A stretch of DNA of 64,000 nt from Armatimonadota bacterium. Its GTDB lineage: Bacteria > Armatimonadota > Zipacnadia > JAUWAU01. Each line of letters starts with the position of its first letter. Positions within the stretch are counted from its first letter, which is position 1. The translations under genes and the position numbers were made by a program. The stretch is from the NCBI GenBank assembly GCA_030601885.1, contig JAUWAU010000002.1, positions 124,001 through 188,000 on the forward strand, in the 5' to 3' direction. Under the pieces are notes generated by a model. That model searched no databases, had not been told where the DNA came from, and saw only the letters and a program-made list of their open reading frames with translations. Of this stretch, positions 52,440-62,021 are shown in pieces.

Positions 52440-53396
52440 ATGAAGATACGATCATTCTGCGATGCCGACGTCCTGGGTGCGCTTTCCGTGGTCAACGCGC
52501 ACTTGACCGGACCCTATGGCGGCCGAATCACCCCCGCCATGCTCTTTTCCCGCACGTTCAGAGGGGATACCCCCCACGCCACCATCGCGCTGGTTGGCGA
52601 AGAAACCGACGGCGAGATCACGGCGTTCTGCGCCCTATGTGACGGACACGGACGGGAGCCGGCCAACCGAGCCCAATTAGAGTACTTCCACGTCCACCCC
52701 GGGCCGGGAGCGGAGGAGCGGCGCGAGAGCCTGTGGGCCGCATTGATGGGCGCGATGGCGGACTGGAACCCAACGCACATAGATATCCGGTCTTACACCG
52801 CGACAGGCCACATCCTCGGCGTGCCGGAGGACGACGAGGCGGCACTGGCGTTCTTCGAGTCCAAGGGGTTCGCCAAACGTCATTGCGAGGCACATTACAT
52901 CTTCGACGCAAGCAACGCCCGGAGCATGGCCGCGCTGCCGCCCGACCCGACACGCGACGAGCACGGCTACGAGTACCGGGCACTGTACCCGACATCGCTC
53001 ACGCACGCGCGGACGGTGCGCAGCATCCATCGGCTCTGCCTGGGCGAGACGAAGCAAGGCTGGGCCAATCAGTATCGCACGCCGGCCGCCGGGCCAGTCG
53101 TGGTGGTGCACTCGGGCGATGAGCTGGTCGCCTTCGTCGGCTTTACCACCAGCCTCGAGTCACCGTCGCTTGCCTGGGGCACCGGGCCGCAGCTTGGGCC
53201 CGTGCTCACGTCATCGGCGCACCGCCGCCGTGGCATCGGCAAGCGCATGTGCGCCAAAGTGGTGCACGAGGTGCTGCGCCACGGCGCACCGCACGTGTTC
53301 CTGACCACCACCAAGGATGGCATGCCGTCGGAGCTGTACCGCAAGATCGGCTTCCGCTACGTCCGAGGCTGGTGGGCGATGCGCCAGGAGATGTAG
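52440..53396 (+). CDS. Second tandem-GNAT acetyltransferase-like protein
   Basis: The 318-residue protein has two GNAT modules. The first (about 1-150) starts MKIRSFCDADVLGALSVVNAH, has IDIRSYTATGH and FFESKGFAKR. The second (about 170-318) ends with LTSSAHRRRGIGKRMCAKVV (R-x-x-G-x-G-K acetyl-CoA loop), then LYRKIGFRYVRGWW. The plan matches the tandem GNAT at 39118-40098, though the sequences differ. The substrate is unknown. I chose ATG 52440, where the domain begins; an ATG at 52401 is also in frame. It is followed 40 bases later by a sulfatase gene on the same strand. Confidence 0.8.
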   Translation: MKIRSFCDADVLGALSVVNAHLTGPYGGRITPAMLFSRTFRGDTPHATIALVGEETDGEITAFCALCDGHGREPANRAQLEYFHVHPGPGAEERRESLWAALMGAMADWNPTHIDIRSYTATGHILGVPEDDEAALAFFESKGFAKRHCEAHYIFDASNARSMAALPPDPTRDEHGYEYRALYPTSLTHARTVRSIHRLCLGETKQGWANQYRTPAAGPVVVVHSGDELVAFVGFTTSLESPSLAWGTGPQLGPVLTSSAHRRRGIGKRMCAKVVHEVLRHGAPHVFLTTTKDGMPSELYRKIGFRYVRGWWAMRQEM

Positions 53397-53436
53397 CGAC
53401 CGAGTTCCCCGAGGGCTCAGGAGGCGCAATAGATCA

Positions 53437-55042
53437 ATGGCACAGCGACGGTATCTCGACGCGCGCGCGGGCGTTCACGGCTTCGACTTCGAGCGGTCGG
53501 CGAGCCGACCGCACATCTTCTTCATCACCGTGGACATGATCCCACCCGAGAGCTACGAACTCGGGAGCGCCATCCGGGAGCACCTCCGCACGCCCAACAT
53601 CGACCGGCTGCTCGGCGATGGAGCCAGGTTCGCGAACGCCTTCACGGTGTCGCCGCTGTGCGGCCCGTCCAGGGCAGCGTATCTCACCGGCCGCTACCCG
53701 TACATTCTCGTGAATGAGGAGCGCGCCCACGAGGGCTTCGAGGTGGCCCTGCGGGAGAGTGACGCCATCTTCCCGGAGTACCTGCGGGCGACAGGGTATC
53801 GCACCAAGCACGTGGGCAAGTGCCACGTGGGGCCCGCGAAGTTCATGGCGGCGTTCGGCGAGAACGACACGCCCTGGAATCGTTGGGCGCCGCCGATGGC
53901 GGACGACGATGGGTACCTGCGATACCTCCGCGAGCTCGGTGTGAAGCCCCCTGTGTTTCGCGATCCGCTCACGGGTCTTCGTCCCGACAGACGCACGCCC
54001 GGACACGCCTACGGCGGCTGGGTAACGCAGCCCGATGGCAGCGAGCTGCCCGAGGAGGCCACATACAGCTCGTATTTGGCGTGGCTCGCGCGGGAGTCGC
54101 TGGAGAGTGCGCTCACGCAGGCGCAAATGCGGCACGAGGGCATTTACCTGCAGCTCGACTTCTTCGCGCCGCACCAGCCCTTCATGGTGCCGGGCTGCTA
54201 CGAGCAGCGCGCCAGAGAGCTGGCGGAGCACATCGAGCTGCCGCCGGAGCTACTTCGAGGCCACGGAGGGCAATGCGGGCAAGCTGCCTCGCGTCTATGA
54301 GTTCTATCGCCGGGCTTGGGGGCTGTACGACGCGGACACGGCGCGCAAGTACATGCTCCTCAACTTCCTGCAGATAGAAGCCCTCGACGCGGCCATCGGC
54401 CGCTTCCTGGCGGCGCTCGACAAGCACGGACTGTACGATGATGCCCTCGTCATCTTCGCCGGCGACCACGGGGAGATGAACTGCGAGCTGGCGCTCGTTG
54501 ACAAGGGCGTCTACGCACACCCGAAGGTGGCCCGCGTGCCGCTCTCCATAAAGCTCCCCGCCGGCCAGCGGTCAGCGGCGTCGCAGATAGATGCACCGAT
54601 CTGCCTACTCGACCTCGCGCCGACGATTCTCGACATTGCCGGGATTAAGCCCGATGATCGCCTCGATGGGGAGTCGCTCATCCCCTTCGTGCGCGGGGAC
54701 AAATCCGAGCGCGATGCGCCGTTCATCTTCGAGTGCGGCTGGCACGTGTGCCCGAACCCGGCCGTGGCCACCGTCGCCCAGCTCGCCGGCGGCCGCCTGT
54801 TCATGTACACGTACAACCTCACGTCGAACTTCGACGAGCTTTACGACCTGAGCGATCCCTCATACCGCAACCTCGCCCAAGCGCCGGAGCACAGCGCGGT
54901 CAAGGAGGAGATGATCCGGCGGCTGGCGGCCATCCTGGAGCCCGACCCTCGGTGGCGATGCTACTGGCACACTTTCAGGCTCGACAAGTTCGACGTACTG
55001 GGTGTCCCTACCGGAGATCTGCAGATGTTGCGCCCCGAGTAG
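53437..55042 (+). pseudogene. Sulfatase interrupted by a single-base frameshift
   Basis: The first frame (53437 to a stop at 54300) encodes a sulfatase start: IFFITVDMIPPESYELG, TPNIDRLLGDGARFANAF, and the formylglycine motif C75-G-P-S-R79 followed by AAYLTGR. From about 54247 the homologous sequence continues in another frame: SYFEATEGNAGKLPRVYEF, IFAGDHGEMNCELALVDKG, then LLDLAPTILDIAGI to the TAG ending at 55042. Removing one G at 54246-54247 (CCGCCGGAGC) restores a 534-residue sulfatase of normal size. It is either a recent mutation or an assembly error; the rest is undamaged, which favours a recent event or an error. It lacks a signal peptide. Confidence 0.8.
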
Positions 55043-55045
55043 CCC

Positions 55046-56518
55046 TCATTGTGCCCGCGCCAGAAGCGCCCAGTCCGCGTCGCTTGGCTTCTCGAATGTC
55101 CTGGGAGCGCCGCCCGCGCACTGAAACGGAGGCCCGTACTTCCCTGATCGAGGATCGTAGAATCGGGCGGAGAGAGACTTGCCCACAGCGGCGGAGAGGT
55201 CGAGTGAGAACTCTCGACCGGCTATCGAATAGACGGCATACTCAACGCCCGGCCGCGCCAGGCAGTAGGCAGTGCCGGCGGTAACCAAGTCATTGTGCGG
55301 CGCCATGTGGTCGAGGTCTGCGATCCCCTCGTTGAAGAAGCGGGCCGCATGGCCCAGCCAGTCGCGCCGCTCCATCGCCTTATCGCCGCCCGCCACCTGG
55401 GGATCGTAGCCCATGATGCCTGTGGTGACCGTCTCCTGACCGGCGTCGTTGTGCAGGAAGTAGTGCCCGCCGCCAATGAGAAACGTCCAGATGGCCCGGC
55501 GCACCCCTTCGCCCTGATACGGCCCGCCCTCCAGATGCAGATATGGCCGAGCGGGCGCTTTGGAGAAGTTCCTCACGGCGTCCCCATTCTTGTCGTCGCG
55601 GGTAAAGGTGGAGCTGAAAACGAAATCCACCTCCTCCCGGCGCCGGTCCCAATCGGTCCAGACCGCGCCGCGGCTCCTGAAGAATCGGAGGAAGTGCTCG
55701 CCGCAGTTGCCCTCCGAGTAGCTGTGCTCGTCCATGAATACGAAGAAGACGTTGCCGTACCCGCCGGCGTGCCGAATCAGCTTATCGGCGAAGCGTTCCC
55801 ACACCCACTGGCTCTTCTTGGCGCCGGGCCAGGCATTCGACCACGGCTCATTGAGCACTTCGACACCGGGCGAAAAGATCCGCTGACACGCCGTCGTAAT
55901 GCGGCCCGAGTCGGTGAGAAAGCCGCCGTTGAGCACGTTGAACGGGTGATACGACCAGTCGGGTCGGTCCGGATGATTATGCTTCGGCCAGCCGAAGAAG
56001 ACGGTGATGCCGACGATCATGCTTTTCGACTTGGCATAGGCGCAGAGGTCGCGCAGGCGAGGCCAGTAGTGCTTGGCAGGATCAGTGCCTTCGTCGAAGC
56101 GCGTCAGGTCCCACCGTGGGAGTTGATCCGTCGCGGGCGGCGCCTCTGGCGACAGGCGGGCCCACGGCGTCACGCCCGGATAGACATAGCCGTAGCGATC
56201 CTCAACAACGCTGCCATCTTGCCTCTGCCGCGGGGCCAGGAAGGACCAGATGTGCACGGCGGGGATGCCTCGTGCGTGGCAGTCATCAATCCACTGCCGA
56301 TAGTCGATGTTGAGATTCTGCATCACGCACTGCGTGCCGCTGTCGCCGACGAGCACGAGCGTGTTGCCGTTGTACCGGACGTAGTGGCCGCCGGAGCTGG
56401 CTCCAAGATCCGCGCGGGTCTCCGTGTGGATGCCGGAGAGCATGATACTGAACGCCATAGGCAGGATGGATCGGGCCGCGAGGCTCATCGGAGGCCGCCC
56501 CGCAAAGCAGTTCCCCAT
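55046..56518 (-). CDS. Exported glycoside hydrolase-like protein (DUF4038/collagen-binding type)
   Basis: The 490-residue protein has a hydrophobic leader (about 11-30). A TIM-barrel of the DUF4038/GH-A type follows: GGHYVRYNGNTLVLVGDSG, WIDDCHARGIPAVHIWSFLAP, the acid/base candidate Glu224 in VEVLNEPW, and the nucleophile candidate Glu330 in YLHLEGGPYQGEG. The end (LSARFYDPRSGKYGPPFQ, then PSDADWALLARA) matches the short C-terminal putative collagen-binding domain that usually follows DUF4038. Substrate unknown. The start may be ATG 56518 or 56488. It ends 3 bases from the sulfatase stop, convergent. Confidence 0.72.
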   Translation of the reverse strand: MGNCFAGRPPMSLAARSILPMAFSIMLSGIHTETRADLGASSGGHYVRYNGNTLVLVGDSGTQCVMQNLNIDYRQWIDDCHARGIPAVHIWSFLAPRQRQDGSVVEDRYGYVYPGVTPWARLSPEAPPATDQLPRWDLTRFDEGTDPAKHYWPRLRDLCAYAKSKSMIVGITVFFGWPKHNHPDRPDWSYHPFNVLNGGFLTDSGRITTACQRIFSPGVEVLNEPWSNAWPGAKKSQWVWERFADKLIRHAGGYGNVFFVFMDEHSYSEGNCGEHFLRFFRSRGAVWTDWDRRREEVDFVFSSTFTRDDKNGDAVRNFSKAPARPYLHLEGGPYQGEGVRRAIWTFLIGGGHYFLHNDAGQETVTTGIMGYDPQVAGGDKAMERRDWLGHAARFFNEGIADLDHMAPHNDLVTAGTAYCLARPGVEYAVYSIAGREFSLDLSAAVGKSLSARFYDPRSGKYGPPFQCAGGAPRTFEKPSDADWALLARAQ

Positions 56519-56566
56519 GGTCGCACCGCCGTTAGCCGCAGACAGCTTGCCAAGGCGTGTTCCCGT

Positions 56567-57610
56567 TCAGAAGCGCACGACCTGCTGCTTGACCCCGTTA
56601 GGCGTGACGTCCACGACGACGAAATGGTGCTTGCTGCCGGTAGGACCAAACCGATTGTGGAGATACGCGCCCCCGCCGCCGGTCACCGTGTAACCGACGC
56701 CGCCGACCTCAGCCGTGGAGTATGCGTGAATGTGTCCGACGAAGACATGATCGACGTGGTGCCTGCTCATCAACTTCGTCAGCGCAACCGACTCGGAGTA
56801 GCTGGCCGCGTGATAGGCCCATTTCCGCACGTTCGCGGGCGGCTTGTGCGTGAAGACGAACTTATGCGTGTTCGGCGGCTCGGCAAGCCACTGCTCGGCC
56901 AGCGCAAGCTGCTCCGACCACGGCAGGCGCACGCCCACGCTCCCGTTGTCCAGGACGACGAACACGCTGTCGCCGTAGTGGAAGCGATAGACGCGCGCAT
57001 CGGCGCCGAAGAGATAGTCGTATTCCCGGCCATTGTCGCCCGAGTCGTGATTGCCCATCACGGGGAGGAACTCGTAGTTCCTGGCGTTGGCTTCGAGCGT
57101 TGGGATGAGATAGTCGGCGAACTCCTGTGCCCGGCCCGTCGATACCATGTCTCCCGTATTGACGGCGAACACCGGGTCGTACTTGTTGATCGACGCCGCG
57201 ATCCTGCGCCACACGGACGCATTACCCCGACTGTCCCCGAACACAACGAATCTAAACCCCTGAGTCGGGCCCACGGGGATCTGCTGTATGCGGCTGATGG
57301 CATTGCGGACGTTGTACTTGTCCCGGTAGGACCCCAGAAGGCCGGCAGTACCTTCGGCCACCTCGACGATCGGGCCTGGTTTGAGAGGCATCTGCGGGCT
57401 AACGACCACCCGGGGCATTTCTGCTGCTTTGGCTGCCTCACTGCCTTTCCCGGTTATGTCCGCCGGACGCGAGGCCCTATCGCCGGTCCGCGTTGCCGCC
57501 CTGGGAGCGGGAGTGGCCTCTGACGGCATCTCGAACAGGCGCCAGAGTTGCGGCAACAGGAGGGCGAGCGAGGCCGCGATTACCAGATAGAGTGCCAAAC
57601 GCCTAATCAT
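56567..57610 (-). CDS. Membrane-anchored calcineurin-like phosphoesterase
   Basis: The 347-residue protein has an N-terminal anchor or signal (about 4-22) and a Pro/Ala/Arg-rich linker. A metallophosphatase domain follows with FRFVVFGDSRGN, VFAVNTGDMVS, LPVMGNHDSGDNG, KFVFTHKPP and HVFVGHIHAYS. The first motif is GDSR instead of GDxH, a variant common among secreted purple-acid-like phosphoesterases. ATG 57610 has a GGTGGA site. It precedes the DUF4038-like gene on the same strand (48-base gap), so they may be co-expressed. Confidence 0.87.
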   Translation of the reverse strand: MIRRLALYLVIAASLALLLPQLWRLFEMPSEATPAPRAATRTGDRASRPADITGKGSEAAKAAEMPRVVVSPQMPLKPGPIVEVAEGTAGLLGSYRDKYNVRNAISRIQQIPVGPTQGFRFVVFGDSRGNASVWRRIAASINKYDPVFAVNTGDMVSTGRAQEFADYLIPTLEANARNYEFLPVMGNHDSGDNGREYDYLFGADARVYRFHYGDSVFVVLDNGSVGVRLPWSEQLALAEQWLAEPPNTHKFVFTHKPPANVRKWAYHAASYSESVALTKLMSRHHVDHVFVGHIHAYSTAEVGGVGYTVTGGGGAYLHNRFGPTGSKHHFVVVDVTPNGVKQQVVRF

Positions 57611-57932
57611 GGACGATCCACCTATTCCTTGGACATATGCTCCCCGGCAGGTTTCGTGTCGGATGTTACCCGAGGTGCCCGATCTTGTTCTGTAATGAGG
57701 CTCAATTAGCCCATCCGTGGGCTCACACGACCGTCCTGCGGTCACCAAATATCGTGAGATTGCTCACACGCGTCGGAAGGGCCACTCGGCAGTGGTGGCG
57801 AAGTTGGCGCTTCGGTCATACCCAACTGGCCTCATCGGGCACTCGACGTAACCGAGGACACACTTGAGCGCCTATGCGATACGGAGCATGTCGCGGCCTT
57901 ACGCCGCGTGGCCAATACGAGGAGGCAGTTCA
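57611..57932. other. Divergent intergenic region with a small hairpin
   Basis: These 322 bases lie between the phosphoesterase (minus) and the DapB-like gene (plus). AGCCCA (57708-57713) pairs with TGGGCT (57718-57723) over TCCG. No confident promoter pair is visible, though the middle (57685-57710) is AT-richer and may contain one. Confidence 0.3.
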
Positions 57933-58958
57933 GTGACGAATCAGCAGATCCGGGTCGTGCAGTACGGCCTCGGCGCCATCGGGACCGGCGTCGTGCGACT
58001 CGCGAGCCGCAAGGCTGGCATGCGAATCGTCGGCTGCGTGGACGTGAACCCCGATCTCATCGGCAAAGACGCCGGCGAGGCCGCCGGGCTCGACCAGGCA
58101 CTGGGCGTACCGGTGCTCGGGAGCATCGAAGAGCTCGCGCGTGGCGGCCGGGATGAGTCGGCGGATGTTGCCTTCCATTGCACCGGCTCCCATCTGCAGG
58201 AAGTGCATGAGCAGCTCGTCGAGATCGTCCGGGCCGGAATGAACATCGTCTCCACGTGCGAGGAACTATCGTTCCCGCGCAGGCGCAATCCGCAGATCGC
58301 CGCACAGATCGACGCGCTCGCCAGGGAGCACGACGTCACGGTGCTCGGCACCGGCATCAACCCCGGCTTCATCATGGACACGCTTCCGGTCGCCCTCACC
58401 GCCATGTGTGCGGACGTGCGCAAGATCCGCGTCTCTCGCATTGTTGACGTTGGCACGCGGAGACGACAACTCCAGGCGAAAGTGGGCACGGGGATGAGTG
58501 TTGATGAGTTTCAGCGACGCGCATCCACCGGTCGAATGGGGCACATCGGCCTGCAAGAGTCGCTGCTTGGCATCGCGGAGGCTCTCGGCTGGCCCACCGA
58601 TGACCTGCACCACAGCCTCGAGCCGGTCATCGCCCACGCGCCCCTGCAGACGGAGTTCTTCGGTATTCCCGCGGGGCATGTGGCGGGGCTGAGGGAACGA
58701 ACCTGGCTGGAGCAGGACGGCGAAGAGGTACTGGCCCTGGAGCTCCAGATGCGCGTCGGCGCTCCGGAGCCGGGTGATACCATCGTGCTGGATGGCACGC
58801 CGCCTGTGACGGTCAAAGTAGATGGCGTCCAGGGGGACATCTCCACCCAGGCCATCGTCGTCAACAGCGCCCGGCGCGTGGTCGAGGCGCCGCCGGGCCT
58901 GGCGACCATGATGGATATCCCCCCGGTGTCGCTGGCGCCGACGGCTGCCGGGGCTTGA
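57933..58958 (+). CDS. DapB-like NAD(P)-dependent dehydrogenase (2,4-diaminopentanoate dehydrogenase-type)
   Basis: The 341-residue protein has an N-terminal Rossmann domain (VVQYGLGAIGTGVVRLASRK, then IVGCVDVNPDLIGKDAGE). Its central part (STCEELSFPRRRNPQ, VTVLGTGINPGFIMDTLP) is typical of the DapB-related family that includes the Ord dehydrogenase of clostridial ornithine degradation. Classical DapB is ~270 residues and has a different C-terminus. A link to amino-acid breakdown fits the P5C dehydrogenase 10 kb away, but this is an inference. GTG 57933 has GAGGAGG seven bases upstream. Confidence 0.8.
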   Translation: MTNQQIRVVQYGLGAIGTGVVRLASRKAGMRIVGCVDVNPDLIGKDAGEAAGLDQALGVPVLGSIEELARGGRDESADVAFHCTGSHLQEVHEQLVEIVRAGMNIVSTCEELSFPRRRNPQIAAQIDALAREHDVTVLGTGINPGFIMDTLPVALTAMCADVRKIRVSRIVDVGTRRRQLQAKVGTGMSVDEFQRRASTGRMGHIGLQESLLGIAEALGWPTDDLHHSLEPVIAHAPLQTEFFGIPAGHVAGLRERTWLEQDGEEVLALELQMRVGAPEPGDTIVLDGTPPVTVKVDGVQGDISTQAIVVNSARRVVEAPPGLATMMDIPPVSLAPTAAGA

Positions 58959-59125
58959 GAGGGAAGTAGGTGAAACTCGGGGAAGACACATGGATCGGGG
59001 CCACGGAGGCCGGAGCCGCATTGGCCAGCACACCTGGGCTGCATTGAGTCTCCGATCGGCGGAGCCGAAACCCGAGTGCGCCATATGTCCGGCGCACCAC
59101 CCAGCATCACACGGAGGAACAGCAG

Positions 59126-60439
59126 ATGGCCAAAATCGCCATGATCGGGGCCGGCAGCGGATTCGGCCTCCGACTCAGCACAGACATCATGTCATATCCG
59201 GAGCTGCGCGAAGGCACCATCGCGCTCATGGACATAAGCCAAGAGAATCTCGACCGCGCCACCGGCTACACGAAGAAGGTGGTGGACCTGCACAAGGTGC
59301 CCACGCAGATCGAGTCCACCACGGACCGGCGCGAAGCGCTGGATGGCGCCGACTATGTCATCGTTGCCATCAGCGTCGGCGGGGCAGCCTACAGCGGCTC
59401 GCCGTACTACGAAGAGATGATGATCCCCTATTCATACGGCGTCAGCCAGCAGATTGGCGACACGGTAGGCCCCGCCGGCGTGTTTCGCGGGCTCCGCACC
59501 GCGCCGGTGATGCTCGACATCTGCCGCGACATGGTCGAAGTGTGCCCGGATGCGCTGATGATCAACTACACCAACCCGATGGCGATCCTGTGCTGGATCA
59601 TGACCGAGGCCACACCGATCAGTGTCGTCGGCCTTTGTCACAGCGTCCAGGGCACCGCACGCCGACTGGCCGAATACATCGACGTGCCGCAGGAGGAGGT
59701 CTCCTACTGGGTCGCCGGCATCAATCACATGTCGTGGTTCCTGGAGTACCGGCACAACGGAGAAGACGCCTATCCGCTGCTGCGAAAGGCGATGGATGAT
59801 CCCGAAGTATACGCAAAGGATCCGGTGCGCTTCGAGATCATGCGCCACTTCGACTATTTCGTGACAGAGTCAACGCGCCACATGTCCGAATACGTTCCGT
59901 ACTTCCGCAAGCGGCCGGAACTGCTGGAGAGCTTCGGCCTGGATGTTCGCGAGCCCGCGAAGGTCACTGGCGACGACCGGCGCAGCCGGCGATGGGAGTG
60001 GGCCGACGAGCGGCTTCAGCGACAGTTGCGCGGAGAAGAGCCGATCCCGCTGCGGGCCTCGCATGAGTACGCCTCTCACATCATGCGATCCATGGAGACC
60101 GGCGAACCCTTCCGAATGAACGGCAACGTACCGAACAACGGCATCATCAGCAATCTGCCGCAGGGGTGCTGCGTGGAGGTGCCGTGTCTGGTGGACAACA
60201 CGGGCATTCACGGGTGCTACGTCGGGGAGCTGCCACCGCAGCTCGCGGCGCTGAATGCGGCCAATGTCGCGGTGCAGGAGCTGACAACGCTGGCGGTGCT
60301 GGAACGGGACCTTCACAAGGCCTACCAGGCGGTCCTGCTCGACCCGCTCACCGCCGCGGTGTGCACGACCGCTGAAGTGCGGAAGATGTTTGACGAGATG
60401 GTGGCCGCCGAGGGGGAGTTGTTTGACTACTACAAGTAG
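59126..60439 (+). CDS. GH4 family NAD-dependent glycosidase
   Basis: The 437-residue cytosolic enzyme has a Rossmann start AKIAMIGAGSGFGLRLSTDI. Metal-binding Cys and His lie in VVGLCHSVQGTAR and VAGINHMSWFLEY. MINYTNPMAILCW and NVPNNGIISNLP follow. GH4 enzymes (alpha-glucosidases, alpha-galactosidases, alpha-galacturonidases) use NAD+, Mn2+ and a redox-elimination mechanism. An alpha-galacturonidase would suit the pectate lyase in this region, but specificity cannot be read here. ATG 59126 follows GGAGGAA by six bases. The upstream DapB-like gene is 167 bases away on the same strand. Confidence 0.9.
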   Translation: MAKIAMIGAGSGFGLRLSTDIMSYPELREGTIALMDISQENLDRATGYTKKVVDLHKVPTQIESTTDRREALDGADYVIVAISVGGAAYSGSPYYEEMMIPYSYGVSQQIGDTVGPAGVFRGLRTAPVMLDICRDMVEVCPDALMINYTNPMAILCWIMTEATPISVVGLCHSVQGTARRLAEYIDVPQEEVSYWVAGINHMSWFLEYRHNGEDAYPLLRKAMDDPEVYAKDPVRFEIMRHFDYFVTESTRHMSEYVPYFRKRPELLESFGLDVREPAKVTGDDRRSRRWEWADERLQRQLRGEEPIPLRASHEYASHIMRSMETGEPFRMNGNVPNNGIISNLPQGCCVEVPCLVDNTGIHGCYVGELPPQLAALNAANVAVQELTTLAVLERDLHKAYQAVLLDPLTAAVCTTAEVRKMFDEMVAAEGELFDYYK

Positions 60440-60472
60440 CGTTTCACCCGCGAGAGCGTCCGACGGAGGTGA

Positions 60473-60709
60473 GTGGACCGCATGAGAATCCCCGAAGACA
60501 AGGTGAAACAGGCCTGGAGCCGCGCCGAGGGCAAGTGCGAGAACTACGACCGACATCCGTCGCCGAAGAAGCTGCAGTGGGAGAACCGGGGTCGCAAGGA
60601 CGACATCGGCTGGGACGTGTCGGTCATCGAGCCGGACGATGCCATCACACCGTCCAACCTGCGCATACTGTGTTGGCCATGCCTGCGGCGGGTGCGCAAG
60701 CCCTATTGA
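60473..60709 (+). CDS. Small HNH-like protein
   Basis: The 78-residue protein has W-x-R-A-E-G-K-C, a Trp-rich middle and NLRILCWPC at the end. This resembles the zinc ribs and asparagine of HNH modules. The first Cys pair is incomplete (GKCENYD), and the middle His is not obvious, so nuclease activity is uncertain. GTG 60473 has GGAGG three bases upstream; ATG 60482 is the alternative with spacing 12. It follows GH4 by 33 bases on the same strand. Confidence 0.55.
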   Translation: MDRMRIPEDKVKQAWSRAEGKCENYDRHPSPKKLQWENRGRKDDIGWDVSVIEPDDAITPSNLRILCWPCLRRVRKPY

Positions 60710-60731
60710 TGCCCGGCTCTGCCACTGTCTT

Positions 60732-62021
60732 CTACACCAGGTAGAACTGCGTCTGGCGACCGTCGAGGGGACGGCATCCGTCTGCGCTGAAAGCCACGTC
60801 CTCCTCCAGAGCCATGACAAGCTCTTGGTCGTTCCACTCCGGAAGCGGGCCCCGGACGGAAAGCTCCATCGTAAAGCAGTTGTTGTATTGCAGCGTGACG
60901 TCACCGCGCCCCGGACACCGCTGCTGCTCCCACGGAAGCCCGATGAGTGGGCCGGGCTCATGCAGGAAGAGGCCGAGGGAGTGGGAGTAGACCTTGGGGT
61001 CGGGGAGGCCCTCGTGCCGGGCGCGCGTGAGGATGTTCTGCAGAAGCTCGTTGCCGGTGAGGCCCTGCTGAAACTCGGCCATGAAGATGTCCTGGAGCCG
61101 ATTGGCCTCTGCCATGAGCCTTTTCGCGCCGTCGGGCGCGTCGTTCTCGCCTGGTCGCAGCACGTAGGCCCACTGCTGGTGGTCGCTGTTGAGCCGCAAG
61201 TAGCGGATGCCCACGTCGGATCGGATGAAATCACCCGGACGGATCACCCGATCCGTCTCGCCGTGCTTCCTTTTCATGTCTTCGCCGCGACTGAGAACGA
61301 AGAACGGTTTGAATCCGACCTGCAGACCCAGGTCGGCGCAGCGCTGCCAGTAATACCATTCCAGATCCTGCGGGGTAGTCACTCCCGGGACGATGGCTTT
61401 CCGACTGTAACATTCTGCCAGCAGGCAGTGCGCTACGTTGACGACATGCTCGTACAGCTCGATCTCGTCGTCGCTGAGAGTCGCCAGCCAGCGCGTGGCG
61501 AGTGCCTCGGCGGAGGTCAGTCGATCAACGTACTTCGGGGGCAGCGCTTCGGCGAGCTGCGTGTACAGGTTGTGCGTGAGGCCGCCAGCGGCCCATTGCA
61601 CCGAGCCGGTGTTGATGCCGATGCGCTTTGGGTCTCGATCTTTGATGATCTGTCGGAGCAGCGGCCACTGTTCTTCGTGGTGCTGGCCCTTCCAGGGCTT
61701 GTCGTAGAGCCCGTGCGTGTTCGTTCTGCACAGATTGATGCGCTCCACGCCCTCGTCGCCGCCGCGGTCGTAGAAGACCAGCATCTGCAGGATGGGGCAC
61801 CAGGTGTCCATGGGAATCAACGTAGTGAACACGGGATCGAGATCGTCTTCCTGGCAGAGGATCAGCCACATGTCGAGCCCGGTCTCTCGCATGGCCTGGG
61901 AAAGGATGGTCGCCAGGCGTTTCTCGAGAATCCCATTGATGACGTTGGCGCGCTCCCGCATAGGCAGAATCTGAGGGAAGTCGCGGTGCGGTCCAGGTAC
62001 GGCAGGACTCCTCGGACTCAT
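60732..62021 (-). CDS. M24-family (Xaa-Pro peptidase-like) metallopeptidase
   Basis: The 429-residue protein has a creatinase-type N-terminal domain (about 15-190). The pita-bread domain follows with metal ligands in order: Asp in FIRSDVGIRYL and NSDHQQW, His in YSHSLGLFLHEPGP, Glu in FTMELSV and Glu in ALEEDVAF. Family enzymes cleave X-Pro bonds or act as creatinases. The Asp residues sit a little differently from canonical DxG...D, so activity needs care. ATG 62021 has GAGGTGAGC upstream; ATG 62069 would add 16 residues. Convergent with the HNH-like gene. Confidence 0.82.
   Translation of the reverse strand: MSPRSPAVPGPHRDFPQILPMRERANVINGILEKRLATILSQAMRETGLDMWLILCQEDDLDPVFTTLIPMDTWCPILQMLVFYDRGGDEGVERINLCRTNTHGLYDKPWKGQHHEEQWPLLRQIIKDRDPKRIGINTGSVQWAAGGLTHNLYTQLAEALPPKYVDRLTSAEALATRWLATLSDDEIELYEHVVNVAHCLLAECYSRKAIVPGVTTPQDLEWYYWQRCADLGLQVGFKPFFVLSRGEDMKRKHGETDRVIRPGDFIRSDVGIRYLRLNSDHQQWAYVLRPGENDAPDGAKRLMAEANRLQDIFMAEFQQGLTGNELLQNILTRARHEGLPDPKVYSHSLGLFLHEPGPLIGLPWEQQRCPGRGDVTLQYNNCFTMELSVRGPLPEWNDQELVMALEEDVAFSADGCRPLDGRQTQFYLV

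Noticed and set aside
55295..57523. 742-codon open frame on the plus strand
   Set aside because: It lies antisense to the DUF4038-like and phosphoesterase genes, both with clear motifs. Long antisense frames are common at this GC content, and its product has no domain.
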